Shown: positions 22,687-35,019 of the stretch, piece after piece
Layout of the letters: every line of letters begins with the position of its first letter
How positions within the stretch are numbered: the stretch's first letter is position 1
Assembly: GCA_027563935.2 (NCBI GenBank)
Contig: CM050449.1
Location: forward strand, 62,004,056-62,068,055
Direction: 5' to 3'
DNA from: Costus lasius
Taxonomy: Eukaryota; Streptophyta; Magnoliopsida; Zingiberales; Costaceae
DNA: 64,000 nucleotides
Program-made: the position numbers and the translations under genes
Notes under the pieces: generated by a model
What the model saw: the letters and a program-made list of their open reading frames with translations, nothing else
What the model was told of the DNA's origin: nothing
Databases searched by the model: none

Positions 22687-24364
22687 TGCAAGTCCCCTAA
22701 TCTAAAGGGGGGGGGGGGGGCGAAACCCAAATAGGAGGCGCATAAATTTTTCTAGCGGAAGCAAGGGTTTCTTCGAATCGTTTGCATAGACATATGATTA
22801 ACTTGTTAAACAACTAGTATAGATCATACCATAGCCATTGTGTAGATGTCGGCTTGGAAGAAGAGAACAAATCTGATCTCCTCCAAAAGATGCGCACACA
22901 ATGAGATGTTGCCTACTCCCTTGTTGCTTCTTGTGCTAGCAAGGCACCAAGGTATCTTGATCGAATAAAAGGAAATGAGAGATGAACTCTCTTGCTTGGC
23001 CGAACTTTCTCCAAGACGTCTTTTTCTCCACACGAGAGTGTCATTGAGAGCAAGGAGCAAAGGGTTGAATGGAGCGTGAAGCCAACCGAACGTGGAGGCG
23101 TTTCTATTTTGGAACTTCCAAAAAAAAGCAAACGAAAACGTTCATGCGTTATGCGTTCACTTCAAGTGAACCAAATGCTTATCCCACTCCATATGAACCA
23201 TGCGCTCACACATGAGCCGGTTCACATGTATATGGTTCAATGGTCAAACCAAACCAGCCCAAGCAATGGTCTAGATCTCATTGAACCAAAAAGGTTCAAG
23301 ATCTAACCGTTGATCTCTCAATGCTTTTGATCTCACCGATCCAGCATCACTTCTCTCGATCGAAGCTTACCAATCTCAAGCCCTAATCAATCAAACATGA
23401 TCAGACCAGATCTCACTTACAATCAGAGTTTAAATCCCTTTAAACTGAACCGAAACAATTCAGTCCACACGATCTGACTTAAGTAAGCCATATCATCAAA
23501 TTGTGCGACCCTAAGGGTTTCCTTTAAATGTCGGTAACGATAACTTACGTTATCACAATCAGTGAGGGGTATCTAGCAACACATCACTGTCTCCCGATAT
23601 AAAGGAAAGAGTCTTCCAAGACTACACCCAAACCACAGCACAAGTGTGAATCCACTTCACGAGGCATACATGTTTCCTTTGCCACTGGATGTTCTTATTG
23701 GACAAGCGTGTCAAGCCTGTAGCTCCAATATGATTAGATCAGATGAACATAGTCACCTGGGTATGGCCATACACTTTCTCAATCATCTCATGCAGGGGGG
23801 CCCCTTTAGAACATCACACTCCAATCAAGGAGACGGCAATCCTATATCTATCACTAGTGCCCTAACCTGATTCATGATCATTATCCAAGATAGTCTATAA
23901 CCATTATGTTTCAAATGATATTGAACTACCTCAAAACAATGACAATCATCATTTTAGAAACACAAGTGATCTCAAGTCAGAGGACATGTGCCACTTGTTG
24001 CAAACAAGGATTATTCACATTGTGACAAGCAATTGAATATCCTAGTAGGGTCTGTCCAGTACATCCAATGTACCCATGAGTCTACATCTTATTCCATGCT
24101 CGAAGCATCCTATAAGATTAGAACACATATTAGTCTCAATCATATCAAGGATGTCTCATGTTCACCAAGATATCTCGACTAAGGACATTACAGCATGTCA
24201 GCCAAGCTGAACAGCATTGAGACATTATTCAGAAGCACACTTATTGCAGCAGACAATGTAACAAACTGAATAACAACCATTGCCTTTATAAACATAAGAG
24301 TTTATACATGATACTGAAAGAATCCCAAGGCCTCAAACATTAGCCTTAAGGGCATACCCCAACA
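22687..24364 (-). repeat. 5' LTR of Cop1 (right copy)
   Basis: It is 1678 bp and begins and ends as the left LTR does, but lacks the 194 bp duplication and a 9 bp insertion. The target duplication CGGTC follows at 24365-24369. Confidence 0.92.
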
Positions 24365-24700
24365 CGGTCTAAGCCGAACACCGGGGTGTACACTCGAGAG
24401 AGGGCACCTTGTACCCTAGGGTTAGATTCCTTGTGCAAAACCAATAGTCCAAATAATTAATATCTATCTTGTGCGATTGAAATAGTCAGTGCGGTGGAAA
24501 CCATAGCCCTGATATCTCTCTTATATTTACTCTCTACCATCATAGTCGTGATTGCTCGTCTTCGATCTTAGTTTTCAAAACCACATTTCGATTCGCCTAG
24601 TTATTAAAACTTGGATTTTCTGGTACTCAACCTTGTTCCCTGTGGGATTCGACATCTTTTATATTACTTCGACATGACCATGCACTTGCAGCGCATGTCA
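24365..24700 (+). repeat. 5' LTR of Athila element G2, second part
   Basis: The LTR resumes with the Cop1 target duplication and TCTAAGCC. It is homologous to 32388-32722 and ends GCGCATGTCA. Confidence 0.9.
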
Positions 24701-24706
24701 AGTTTT

Positions 24707-24724
24707 TTGCGCCGTTGCCGGGGA
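24707..24724 (+). other. Primer binding site, tRNA-Asp type (G2)
   Basis: TTGCGCCGTTGCCGGGGA differs by one base from the tRNA-Asp complementary site used by Athila and other Tat/Athila elements. It starts six bases after the LTR. Confidence 0.8.
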
Positions 24725-24861
24725 ACAACGGTTGATATTAGTATACTTTTGAGAATTGGTAGACTAGACTTTAGGTTAGTTTTTCTTTACTGCACTGCTA
24801 TTTTCTTTTTCTCTTTATTTACTTGCTGTCTTATAACTTTAAAATTTTGACTGATCATTTT

Positions 24862-27589
24862 ATGCAAAGAAGTTCTAGGGCAGGTACATTCTTTGACATT
24901 GATTCGGAGATCGAGCGCACCTTCAGGACAAGAAGGAAGTAAAATCAAATTCTGAAGAAAGAAGTCATGAACTATCTAGAAGGAGAAAATCAGATGGTGC
25001 ACATTCAACTTGATGTGAACAATGACCGAGTACCACAACCAATGGGGAACAACTATAACAACAGGACATTGAAGGATTATTCTTCTCCCTATGTTTATGG
25101 TTTTCAATCAGGAATTGCTAGGCCCACTGTTGAGGCCAATAACATCGAAATAAAACCTGCTCTTCTTTCTATGGTGCAACAAAACCAATTTGGTGGTTCT
25201 CCTCTTGAGGACCCCAACATGCACCTCTCTATTTTTCTGGAATATTGTGATATGCTGAAAATTAATGGTGTGTCTACTGATGCTATCAGGTTGTGACTAT
25301 TTCCCTTCTCTTTGAGGGACAGAGCGAGAGCTTGGCTGCATACACTACCTTCTTCTTCGATAAGAACATGGGCAGAGCTTTCTCAAGCCTTTCTCTTCAT
25401 GTACCTTCCTCCATCAAAGATAATTCAATTGCGAAATCAGATAACGAGTTCCATGCAAAAAGATGGAGAATCCCTATACGAAGCTTGGGAGAGGTTTAAA
25501 GAGCTCCAAAGGATGTGTCCACATCACGGAGTTGAGACTTGGGTTTTGATCCAAACGTTCTACAGCGGTTTGGATTACAACACAAGACTTACAATGGATG
25601 CTGCAGCAGGAGGCGCTTTGATGAATAGGAGAGTTGAAGATGCAATGAACCTTCTCAAGGACATGGCAATTAACCATCACCAATGGACATCTGAGAGAGG
25701 TACTTCTACCAAGAAGTCAGGTAAGTATGACCTTGACTCTTTGATTGCAATGACGGCTAAGATGGATAATTTGACTAGAAAGCTTGACTCTTGGTCTATT
25801 AATTCGATGGATATTAACTATATTTCTTGTGAGGTATATGGAGTTGTAGGTCATGCAGGGGCAGATTATCAGGCAGGAGATGGACAAACGGCTGCGATCA
25901 ACTTTGAGCAATTGAATGCTGTTGGAAATTTCAACTCTAACAATAACCCTTATTCCAACTTCTACACCAGGGTGGCGCAACCACCCAAATTTCTCTTACC
26001 GGACAACTCAACCAATTCAACCTGGACAAGCACCATCACAACAAGCCCAGCTCCCATAAGGGAACTTTAGGCAACCCCAACAGAACAATTTCAGACCACT
26101 AGGATTTCAAGCTAGGAACTACAATGCACCACAACCACAGCCAAGGCCCAATAATGATTCAAATTTGAGCAAGCAACTTGAAAGAGTTACAGACATGATG
26201 AAGATGATGATGACAAGGATGGACTCCCTGGAGACACACAATAAAATACTAGAGAGTCAGCTAGCCCAGCAAGCTAGCTCGTCTTCCAGAGCGCTAGGCA
26301 AGCTTCCATCCCAACCAGAGGTGAACCCGAGGGAGCATTGCAATGCAATCTCCGCTCGAAGCGGCAAACAACTTGAAGACCCAAAGATGCCGACTGACGA
26401 CAGAAGAGATGGAGCGACACCAGAACCTGTGGAACCATAGTCAGATGCGACACTGGTGGTACCTGAACCTGCTGAAGACGAGCGGCCCTACGTGGGTCCG
26501 CCTGCATACAAGCCACCAATTCCTTTTCCATAGAGGCTTGTCAAAGCCAAATTGGACAAGCAGTTCGGTAAGTTTTTGGAAGTATTGAAAAAACTTTATA
26601 TTAACATTCCCATTGTTGATGGCCTTTCGCAGATGCCGACCTATGCGAAGTTCCTGAAGGACATCCTCTCAAATAAAAGGAAGATGGAAGACCAAGGAAT
26701 CGTTTCACTTACTGAGGAGTGCAGTGCAATTTTGCAAAATAAGCTTCCACAGAAACTCAAGGACCCTGGCAGCTTTTCCATACCATGCCAGATAGGAGAG
26801 ATGACCTTCTAGAGAGCTCTGTGCGATCTAGGAGCGAGCGTCAGCATTATGCCGTTATCACAATGTAGAAAGCTGGAGTTGGGTGACTTCAAATCGACTA
26901 ATATCTCTTTGCAGCTTGCCGATAGATCAGTTCAGAGTCCAGTGGGTATTTTAGAGGATGTACCCATTAAAGTAGGAGATCATTTTATTCCTGCCAACTT
27001 TGTTGTGTTAGAGATTGACGAGGATGATAGACTTCTTATCATCTTAGGAAGACCTTTTCTTGCTACAGCTGGTGCTGTCATCGATGTTAAAAATGAGAAA
27101 CTGGATTTAAACATCGGTGGCAATGTTATCCAATTTGATCTAACTGACACCCTGAAAAACCCTTCTCTTGCAGGTACATGCTATAGAGTGGACATTGTGG
27201 AAGAGGCCACACAGAATGTTGAGCCCTACAGAAGAGACATGGAACCATTGGGACCCACCCTGACCAACCCCACTAAAGATGCCAAGAGCTACAAAGCACG
27301 CACCAGGTTTTGGCATGACAAGGGCATTGCAAAGAAGAAATTTCATGAGGGAGACAAAGTACTTCTATTTAATTCAAGACTTCGGCTATTTCAAGGAAAG
27401 CTTCGCATGAGATGGTCCGATCCTTTCACAATTTAGAAAGTTCAACCATATAGTGCCATCACAATTTGGACAGAATGAACTAGAAGTTTCACAGTTAACG
27501 GGCACCGCCTCAAGCACTATTTCGAAGATGAGAGGGTCGAAAGAGAGGAAGTTCTTGCTCTCTCAGACCCCATGAATTTACAACTCTGA
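24862..27589 (+). pseudogene. G2 gag-protease fused to integrase C-terminus
   Basis: The ATG at 24862 opens an Athila-type gag (LRDRARAWLHTLP, DGESLYEAWERF, MDAAAGGALMNRR) in frame 1 to 26070. A frameshift moves it to frame 2, which carries the protease region (LPLSQCRKLEL-like; ILGRPFLATAGAV near 27040). From about 27290 the sequence jumps to the integrase C-terminal tail (YKARTRFWHDKGI, GHRLKHYFEDERV), ending at 27589. Reverse transcriptase, RNase H and the integrase core, about 2.5 kb in related G4, are absent. Stops in frame lie near 24940, 25294, 26438, 26531, 26810 and 27434. It is a non-autonomous, decayed element. Confidence 0.88.
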
Positions 27590-27837
27590 AAACTCTTATG
27601 GTCAAGCTACCAACCTAAAACTAGTGCTCTTGAGAGGCAACCCAAGTTTTTGATTACTTTTTAGTTTTCATGCATTGGTTTAAACATCGATTTACACTAT
27701 TAAATTACTTTTCATTTAAGTTTTTAGTTTTCTAGAGGGATTTTCTACTGATTTGATGACTGTTTATGTTGTAGGAGGAAGTTGTAGTGCATGGGAATTT
27801 TTCTAGATTTTTCCAGAATTTTTTGAGTGAACAGTGA

Positions 27838-28225
27838 ACATCACGGCCTGGTGAACCCCATGGGGTTCACCCGTGAAATGCACTGTACAAGCAATTTCAA
27901 ATATGTGACTAGAGCGTTTCATGGGCAGGTGAACCCCACGGGGTTCACTAGTATTTCTGTCTGCGTAGGAACCCTCCAGTAAGCTTCACAGGCAGGTGAA
28001 CCGCACGGGGTTCACTGGTATTCCTGTCTGCGCAGGAACCCTCCAGTAAGCTTCACAGGTAGGTGAACCCCACGGGGTTCACCATCTTTTCTGAACACCA
28101 GATACCATCCAGAATGCTTCACGGGCTGGTGAACCTCAGCGGGTTCACCCGTGCTTCTGTAGCAACAGCCCGACCCCAGTAAACATCACAGGCTGGTGAA
28201 CCCAAGCGGGTTCACCCGTGTTTAC
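27838..28225 (+). repeat. Internal palindrome array, GGTGAACCCC type (G2)
   Basis: Six units of about 60-70 bp each contain GGTGAACCCC and then GGGGTTCACC, separated by about two bases. The first three have perfect or nearly perfect arms. Each is preceded by CACGG or CACAGG and often followed by CGTG, which extends the stem. The array ends about 320 bases before the envelope-position ORF start. Confidence 0.9.
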
Positions 28226-28543
28226 ATCCGCTCCACACCCCGACTCAAAGCGTGCACGGCTAGGGTTTCCGCCGCCTTCCACTTTCGCCAGGATTCCCCC
28301 CGATTCTGCCGCTCTGCCCTCTTTCCAAACACAAAGGAGATCTCTTCGGGATAGATCCGAGTTTCCTTACAAGCGAGACAGGTTCTATTTCAACTTCGTA
28401 GCTGATTTTTGCGTCGCCGGATTTTGCATTTTTCCGCCGTCGCCTTCGTTCCTCCTCGCACCTCCGACCAGATCTTCTCTCGCCGAGTCTTACCGGCATC
28501 CTTCCGATCATCCGTAGCCATCAAGCCTCCACGTACAAAAGCT

Positions 28544-30022
28544 ATGGCTTCTAAGAGGACGGCCCGCCCTCAACAGGCGTTATCTGACTCGTCCGCCATA
28601 GACGACGAGGAGTACGAGCTGATGCCGACGCCGACTCCTCCATCTTACCGGCCATCTTCGGCCACGCCAGGGTCTTTCTCGTCTCGCCATGGTCGCACGC
28701 CCATCAGCCGGCAGACGCTATATGTCTCTCCCCCGAATGAGTTCAGGATCATCTTTCGGAACGCCGGGCAAGAGGCACGGTATCAGATGCTGCGGCAACG
28801 TTGTGTGCTCAACACGCGGTATCTAGACAGAGGCACATTGCAGATGCTTGGGATGCTCGAAGATGTAGACATGATGTACGTTGCAGTCGGTTGGGAACAG
28901 TTTCAGCAATTATCCTCTCTCACCAACATTGGCATCACACTAGAGTTTCTGAGTTCTTTGGAAGTAAAGGCAGACCCTATTCTTGAGGACGATCCAGGCC
29001 GTCTGACCTTCCGTCTTGGTAACATCGAGCATATCCTTACTCTATCACAGTTACGCAGCATTTATTATTTTCCTAAATCGTGTGCATGCAAGGTCCCCAC
29101 AGAGTACAGTGAACAGAATTTCTGGGGAGCAATTACCAATGAGCATATCTACTCTGCTCGCGTGGCCCGTGCCTCTAGTCTTTGCAACCCAGCGCTCAAG
29201 TATGTCCACCGCGTCCTGGCCCATACCCTCTTTGGCCATGGTGAGAGCGATGGCATGGTCTGTTAGACGGAGTTATTCTATCTCTGGTGCATGCTTCACA
29301 GCTTCCGGGTGGACTCTGGGTATTATTTGGCAAAACAGTTCAGCCACATCACCCATTCTTTAAAGGGGGCAATTGTGATTGGCGGCCTCATCACTCCTTT
29401 GGCAGTTTCCCTGGGTATCATTCCATACGGCACATTAGAGGCTACTGGCAACAATAGGCTTGACATCGAGTCTTGCGTTGCCATGAAGCTGATTGTACGC
29501 AAGGGAGACTCCTACTGTATGACATTTAAAGGGAGCCCATTCTGCCTACCCTTACCGAACCCAGAGCGCACAATAGTAAGAGTGCGAGGGAACTGGCGTA
29601 TCCAGCCGGCTGAAGATCCATAGCTTGACCCTGTCGACACCGCACCACCAGCACTAGGATCCTTCTCTTTTGGTGGCACCTCCTCTCATGATTCTATCAT
29701 GTCTGTGTTGCAGGAAATTAGGGAGGAGCAACTCCATCAACGCGAGATGATTGATCACTTGGACACCACTATTACCTACATCCAGCAGGATCATTCCTCC
29801 CGTTGGGAGTCCATGGAGGCACATATGCAGAGGCAACACAAGATGATAGGGTCCGTTTGGGAGAAGCTATCAAGTATGGATGAGTGCCTCTCTTTCATCA
29901 ATGAGGAAAACATGGCTCGCATGGACATCTCTTCAGATGAGGAAGCCAAGCCTGACTACAGCGCACGCGGGAAGAGCAAGAGCTCCCGAGCTTCTGGCTT
30001 TCGCTCGCGCAAGCGGAGGTAG
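28544..30022 (+). pseudogene. Athila envelope-position ORF, two in-frame TAG stops
   Basis: The frame runs 492 codons from MASKRTARPQQ to SRKRR, broken only by TAG at 29264-29266 and TAG at 29621-29623; both could be CAG to TAG changes. The first part is Pro/Ser-rich and disordered. The middle (about residues 60-350) resembles the conserved ORF found between pol and 3' LTR of Athila elements (ATHILA ORF-1-like; motifs FWGAITNEHIYSARVARAS and VHRVLAHTLFGHGE). The last 130 residues look coiled-coil forming and end in a basic Lys/Arg tail. No signal peptide or clear membrane span is visible. The function of this family is unknown. It survives although pol is gone. Confidence 0.75.
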
Positions 30023-30764
30023 CTTCTTGGACACCGGTATCATCATCCACTCATCTCACATCATGGCATTGCATACAGGACTATGCAAACTTTTAGAGTG
30101 GGTGAGCTTTCTATATTCCGGTTTCTATTTTCTTTCTTCATGTGGCTACTTGACTGTGATCGCTCGACCTTGCTATGTTTGGATTGAGACTGACTTTTAT
30201 TCTGAGATGGATATTATGTGGCATTGTATCTTATATGCCATTATATTCGTGGGCCTGGTCCATATATTCAGGCCCCACCTTGTGACTGTATGACATTACT
30301 TTCTTGCTTGTGTTCGTACTCTTTTTATGATGACTATGCTTTTCACATATGCTGTGTGCAATTTTTCCATTTTTCCATGAGTTTGCATGTGAGTTATGTG
30401 TTTGTGTCTTATCCTATGATAGCTATTTCAAAATTTTGAGTTTAATGCATAATTGGTTAGGAATAATCAATGATTGTTGATATTACCATCATATTACCTC
30501 CTTGTTAGAGATACTTTTTGATCATGTCCATTTATTCTATGATTTTGAAATTTTGTGATTTGGATTGGTTTGAGTTGTTCATTAGTGTGTCAAATATTTC
30601 TATAACTGCTAAATCAACTAAAGCTTGCAACTTACACGAGAATCATATTAAGATACATATTCGCTTAGATATTCTTTGAATTCTTTTCTGTTGTTGGGGA
30701 GACACTGCATTTGTTAAAAAGGATATGTTATCAACTGTTGAGCATAAAAAAAAACACCCTTAGA

Positions 30765-30815
30765 TTCCTCTACTTGGCACTATGCAAAATTGGCAGTGGT
30801 ACTAAAGGACATGAA
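30765..30815 (+). other. Conserved 3'UTR hairpin, copy a (G2)
   Basis: CCTCTACTTGGCACTATGC, then a short loop, then GCAGTGGTACTAAAGGACATG. The stem pairs with a two-base bulge. It is homologous to elements in G3 and G4. Confidence 0.65.
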
Positions 30816-30854
30816 AGGAAATCTAAGGGATGTGAAGTTGAAATCAATAAAGAG

Positions 30855-30915
30855 ACTCCTCTACTTGGCATTGCGAAAAATTGGCAATGGTACCTAAGGT
30901 TATGAGTTGAAGTCT
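30855..30915 (+). other. Conserved 3'UTR hairpin, copy b (G2)
   Basis: CATTGC (30869-30874) and GCAATG (30884-30889) form a perfect 6 bp stem with loop GAAAAATTG. The flanks CTCCTCTACTTGG and GGTACCTAAGG are conserved in the other copies. Confidence 0.75.
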
Positions 30916-31256
30916 ATTGCAATAATCAGTGTATCATACCCTAATGGAACATTTGAGTTAACCCCAATGATTTGAATAGGGAGGATTGGAATTGCATGAG
31001 TGTTATGTGTAGGCTTGATTGAATCCTATGTTTGTTGCTTATAAGGTTGTTTGGCATCTAGAAATTGTGGGATTAAACTATTGAACACTTGAAACAATCA
31101 TTTACTTGATTTCTCCTGATTAGATTTTGGATTGTTATTAAATGTTTTTCTAACTTGGATGTATCCCTCAACACAAAAGATTACTCTTATACCCATCATG
31201 TGCTTCATCTTATTTTATTGCTTGAAGAGAAGCAAAGATTTAAGTCTGGAGTATTT

Positions 31257-32722
31257 TGATGTCGTTCATTTTAGTAGTAATATTCATAGCTATTTCATGT
31301 TAAATCTAGGATTATTTTGACACTTTTATACTCTTTTAAGGCTTATTTGCTTGAATGCTTCAGAATCTTCACTTTTTGGTGCTTTTGTGGAATTTCAAGT
31401 AAAATCACCCTTTTCGACATATTTTGAAGATTTCGAGGCCATAGGATGATTTCTTATACAAAGACGAAGCTACACATCAAATTTGGGCCAAAACAGAGTT
31501 AGCCTGAAAAATACGGCCAGGTGAACCCCATGAGGTTCACCAGTTTCTTCACCAGACCAGCAGAACCTCACAGAGAGCTTCACGGCCGGGTGAACCCCAG
31601 CGGGGTTCACCAGATTTCCTTTAGGCCAAAGTTTGCACAGAGCAAAGCACAACTTTCAGCCAGATTTCACAGAATGAATCACGGCCAGGTGAACCCGGAG
31701 GGTTCACCCGTGATTCCAACCCAGGCTCACGCGGACCGAGTTCAACTCGGATTTTAGATGATTTCTCACTCGTTTGGCATCCAAATTTAGCAAGCGAGGA
31801 CTCTATGGAAAGATCTTTCGAAGGAGAATGCAGGGGATATAAAAGCCCTAATTTTCATACCCTAATTATTGAGTAATCACGTGACGAAGCGGCAGGAGTG
31901 AAAGAACACGGCGAAAACACGATTCCGGGGTGATTTTCGAAGATCTGATCATCGGAGTGCCTCGATTCTTCAGGATTTGTTTCGGTTTATCTTCTCCTAT
32001 CCTTTAGAAACACTTCCTTGTGAACTTCCTATGTTAAAAGAGAGATTTTTGTGTGTTTCGAATTGTAGCGTAAACCCTATTTCGGGGCTTGGTTGAAGCC
32101 CATTGATGAATTTGATCGCAAACTTTATTTCAATTTCATTGTTTGGAATGTATTATGAGCATATTTTACTTTGACGTGCTTATTCTGTGATTTTACCTTG
32201 GCCGAGTATTTTTGCGTATTAGCCGTTACGATTCATATTGAGAGGAGGATCGTAAGGGTAGAATCTCTTAGTAAAACTTGCTATACCTCGACACGATAGT
32301 GCTTGGTATTCGATTGAGGGTTTCATAATCTGTCATAGAACTCATTGGGTTCATCGTAGAATGATCCACCGTGAGAGTAGGAGGTCAGTCTAAGCATAAC
32401 ACCGGGGTGTACACTCGAGAGAGGGCACCTTGTACCCTAGGGTTAGATTCCTTGTGCAAAACCAATAGTCCAAATAATTAATATCTGTCGTGTGCGATTG
32501 AAATAGTCAGCGCAGTGGAAACCATAGCCCCGATATCTCTCTCATATTTACTCTCTACCGTCGTAGTCATGATTGCTTGTCTTCGATCTTAGTTTTCAAA
32601 ACCATGTTTCGATTCGCCTAGCTATTAAAACTTAGATTTTTCTGGTACTCAACCTTGTTCTCTGTGGGATTCGACATCTTTTATATTACTTTGACATAAC
32701 CGTGCACTTGCAGTGCGTGTCA
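31257..32722 (+). repeat. 3' LTR of Athila element G2
   Basis: It is 1466 bp, from TGATGTCGTTC to GCGTGTCA, and is followed by the target duplication CTGCA (32723-32727). It carries a three-unit palindrome array (31510-31710) and a TATA box near 31840. It is uninterrupted and so serves as the reference for the split 5' LTR. Confidence 0.93.
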
Positions 32723-32727
32723 CTGCA
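32723..32727 (+). other. Target site duplication of G2, right copy
   Basis: CTGCA is identical to 2135-2139. Confidence 0.9.
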
Positions 32728-32775
32728 CCCGCGAGGCGTAGGCCCTTCGAGGAAGAACCCATTAGGTGTCTATTG
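32728..32775 (+). pseudogene. G1 gag fragment, continuation
   Basis: About 16 codons (PARRRPFEEEPIRCLL) continue the frame of 1891-2139 across the G2 insertion. The G3 LTR then interrupts it. Confidence 0.5.
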
Positions 32776-33045
32776 TGTCTGCAAGTGCACGGATACTCGA
32801 AGTAATAAAAAGATATTGAACCCACAGAGACCTCGTTTGTCAAGTACCGAATAATCGATTTCTTATTATCAGGGCAGTAGAAATTATGCAAGTGAATTAT
32901 CAGAAGCTAACAAAAATATCAGAGAGAGAAATTGGGACTAGGGTTTCATCCACTTTGATTTTTATAACTAGATATGAATAGAAATTCGTCAGCTTAATTT
33001 TATCATGATAAAGATACAATTTACATCATAAAAGGATCATCTCAC

Positions 33046-33275
33046 TTTCATGCAGACAATCATGCAGGGACCGATCCTCACTTTCGCGCAAGATCTATCC
33101 CAAGCTGAAAATAAGTAAATCATCCATCAAAGAACTCAAGGATCACTTTCGTGCATCCGAATTCTACGTGGATCATCTCGAGTGGAATTCTCAAGGATCA
33201 CTTTCGTGCATCCGAGTCTCAACACAAGTTCTACTTAAGGTTCTCCAACATTCCGATCCTTACTTTCGCACAAGA
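33046..33275 (-). repeat. ACTTTCGYGCA motif cluster in G3 LTR
   Basis: Five copies of a core like ATCACTTTCGTGCATCC lie near 33046, 33074, 33150, 33186 and 33253. The G4 LTR has three related copies (38434, 38510, 38588), so the cluster is an inherited feature of the downstream half of these LTRs. Confidence 0.6.
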
Positions 33276-34066
33276 TCTTCACGTTTGATAAATTGACTCA
33301 ATCCTAGATTCATATTATTAAACATGACAATTATTCTTCTAAAATCAAGAAACAAGAACTAACCTAATTTCTTACAGTAAGTTTCTAACATTCAATTCTA
33401 GGGTTCCAAGTTCTCAAGCAAGTCACCTTTTGGTCCTTATTGCGAAAATTTTAAAATATTGTTAATAACATGTATCTATGGAGAATCAAAGAACAATTAT
33501 AACAAAAGTAGAATTATCATGCTAAAATTATACGTGATGAAGTAATGAAAAGTTTTTCTAATCATTAAGAAATCAAAGGGAATTACTCCCCCATGTCCCA
33601 CAAAAGGTTTAAGCTAGCATGGAGAAAAGATTACAATAAATCATAGTTTCTAGTGATCAGAAATCAAAAAGAAAGGGGAAGAATGAATAACCACACGGCT
33701 TTCATTACAGCCGTAATAATCATATGAATAGTGCTAGTGCTGGGTTCTTCGTCGATTTCTCCTCTGATCGAGATCCTTTCACATTGAAACTTCTGGGGTA
33801 TGTTCTCTTGCTCTAGGTAAAGCTTCCCTTCAAATTTCACAGCCGGAGATGCGCTGTATGCTTCCCGGCGGCGAACCCTAAGGCGGCAGCGTGAAACTCT
33901 ATTTCTCCTTTGTTAGTGGATGAAAATTTGAGCTTTTTGTGTCTCCCTCCTTGTCTCATCCAAAGCTCCCTTTTTGCTTCTTACAGCTTTGAATTTCATT
34001 GCCTCGATCGTCCGCAATCGATCCCGCAAAAATCGGACTCAAATTTGACCGTGAAAATCACGCCTC

Positions 34067-34375
34067 TAGGTTATAATTATGGCTGTGTTTTTGGTTACGG
34101 CACTGCCATAATTTTAGTTGAGTTTTCGGGTGGAAATATGTCTGGAATTACGGTACCGTGAAATCCCTTACGGCAATGCTGTATTTTCAGCTAAAGTTTC
34201 TGGTCGGAAAGCGCTCCAAATTACGGTCCATGAAAATCTTTAAGGTAGTGCCGTAATTTCTAAAAATCTTTCTAGATGAAAAATTCCCAAATTACAGCAG
34301 TGCTCTGATATTACAGTAACCCATGAAAATACAGTACCATAATATAGATTACGGCGCTGCTGTAATTTGGTCTGA
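34067..34375 (-). repeat. U3 palindrome array, TTACGGCA type (G3)
   Basis: Four diverged units of about 75-85 bp contain arms such as ATTACGGCA and TGCCGTAAT around one to several bases. Their place in U3 matches the GGTGAACC arrays of G2 and G4, but the sequence is unrelated. Similar units recur in the 3' UTR of the same element (35685-35855). Confidence 0.75.
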
Positions 34376-35019
34376 AGCTCCAAACTTCATGAAATTTTAC
34401 ATGTAATCTCCTCTTGATGGTGGGAATTCATTCATGCACCTGAATTGCTTGAAAATGACTGAATATCGTGCCTTTCTGCCTGAAAATCATTAAAAACCAA
34501 AAAGAGTATAAACTCCATAGTAATTGATAAAAAAAGTTGTAAAAATAAGCAAAGTGGTATGAATATGACACAAAAATACTAACGAAATGGCACAAAATTT
34601 ACTATAAATTTCGGTGTCATCAAACACATAAGGCTCAAACTTTGCTTGTCCTCAAGCAAAAATCAAAAATCGATCATAGGCTAGACTTTTTCACGAAGAA
34701 TAAATTTCTAAAATACAATCACTAATGAAAAATTTTCACCAATTGACTCATAAAATTTTAAATAGACATATCATTCTTTGAGCTCAATTATTAAGATTCA
34801 CAACTTAATCAAATAAAACTTTGCAACTTGTACACAAAAAATAGAATCTCAATCTCATGAATTCACTCAATTTTCAGTTCAAATCTATTATGCTTTTGTT
34901 TACAGGAATAGGATATCCGAAATCTTTTTCCACTCAAATTTTTCTTTTCTTTTCTATATTCTTTTTTTTCTTTTTCTTTTTGGATGGCATGTACCCATAT
35001 GGATGCAAACTTTTTATTG

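Larger units (their letters stand above)
3302..24364 (-). mobile_element. Ty1/copia element Cop1 with nested Tekay insertion
   Basis: The element starts TGCAAGTCC and ends CCCCAACA. It has LTRs of 1881 bp (left) and 1678 bp (right) and a 5 bp target duplication CGGTC. Coding is on the minus strand, so the right LTR is the biological 5' LTR. The internal region holds a broken pol (5203-8251), then a Tekay-type gypsy insertion (8270-21670), then the copia leader (21671-22672). Comparison with Cop2 shows that about 1.6 kb, including all of gag, is missing at the Tekay junction. The two LTRs differ at about nine positions by eye, apart from the left-LTR duplication and a 9 bp indel. Confidence 0.9.
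30023..31256 (+). other. G2 3' untranslated region and polypurine tract
   Basis: This is AT-rich and non-coding. It contains a segment shared with G4 (CGTGGGCCTGGTCCA near 30248) and a pair of conserved hairpins (30765-30915). It ends AAGTCTGGAGTATTT, the decayed polypurine tract, immediately before the 3' LTR. Confidence 0.75.
32776..34622 (-). repeat. 3' LTR of Athila-like element G3
   Basis: On the plus strand it starts TGTCTGCAAGTGCAC, and the homologous LTR end of G4 starts at 38075. It ends CGGTGTCATCA, which is TGATGACACC when read on the minus strand. It is about 1.85 kb. It contains repeated ACTTTCGYGCA motifs (33046-33270) and a TTACGGCA-type palindrome array (34067-34375). The exact left base is uncertain by two bases. 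Confidence 0.8.

Noticed and set aside
28218..28540. Host gene promoter or 5' exon before the ORF at 28544
   Set aside because: The ORF lies between Athila pol and 3' LTR inside a bounded element with target duplication; it is element-encoded.
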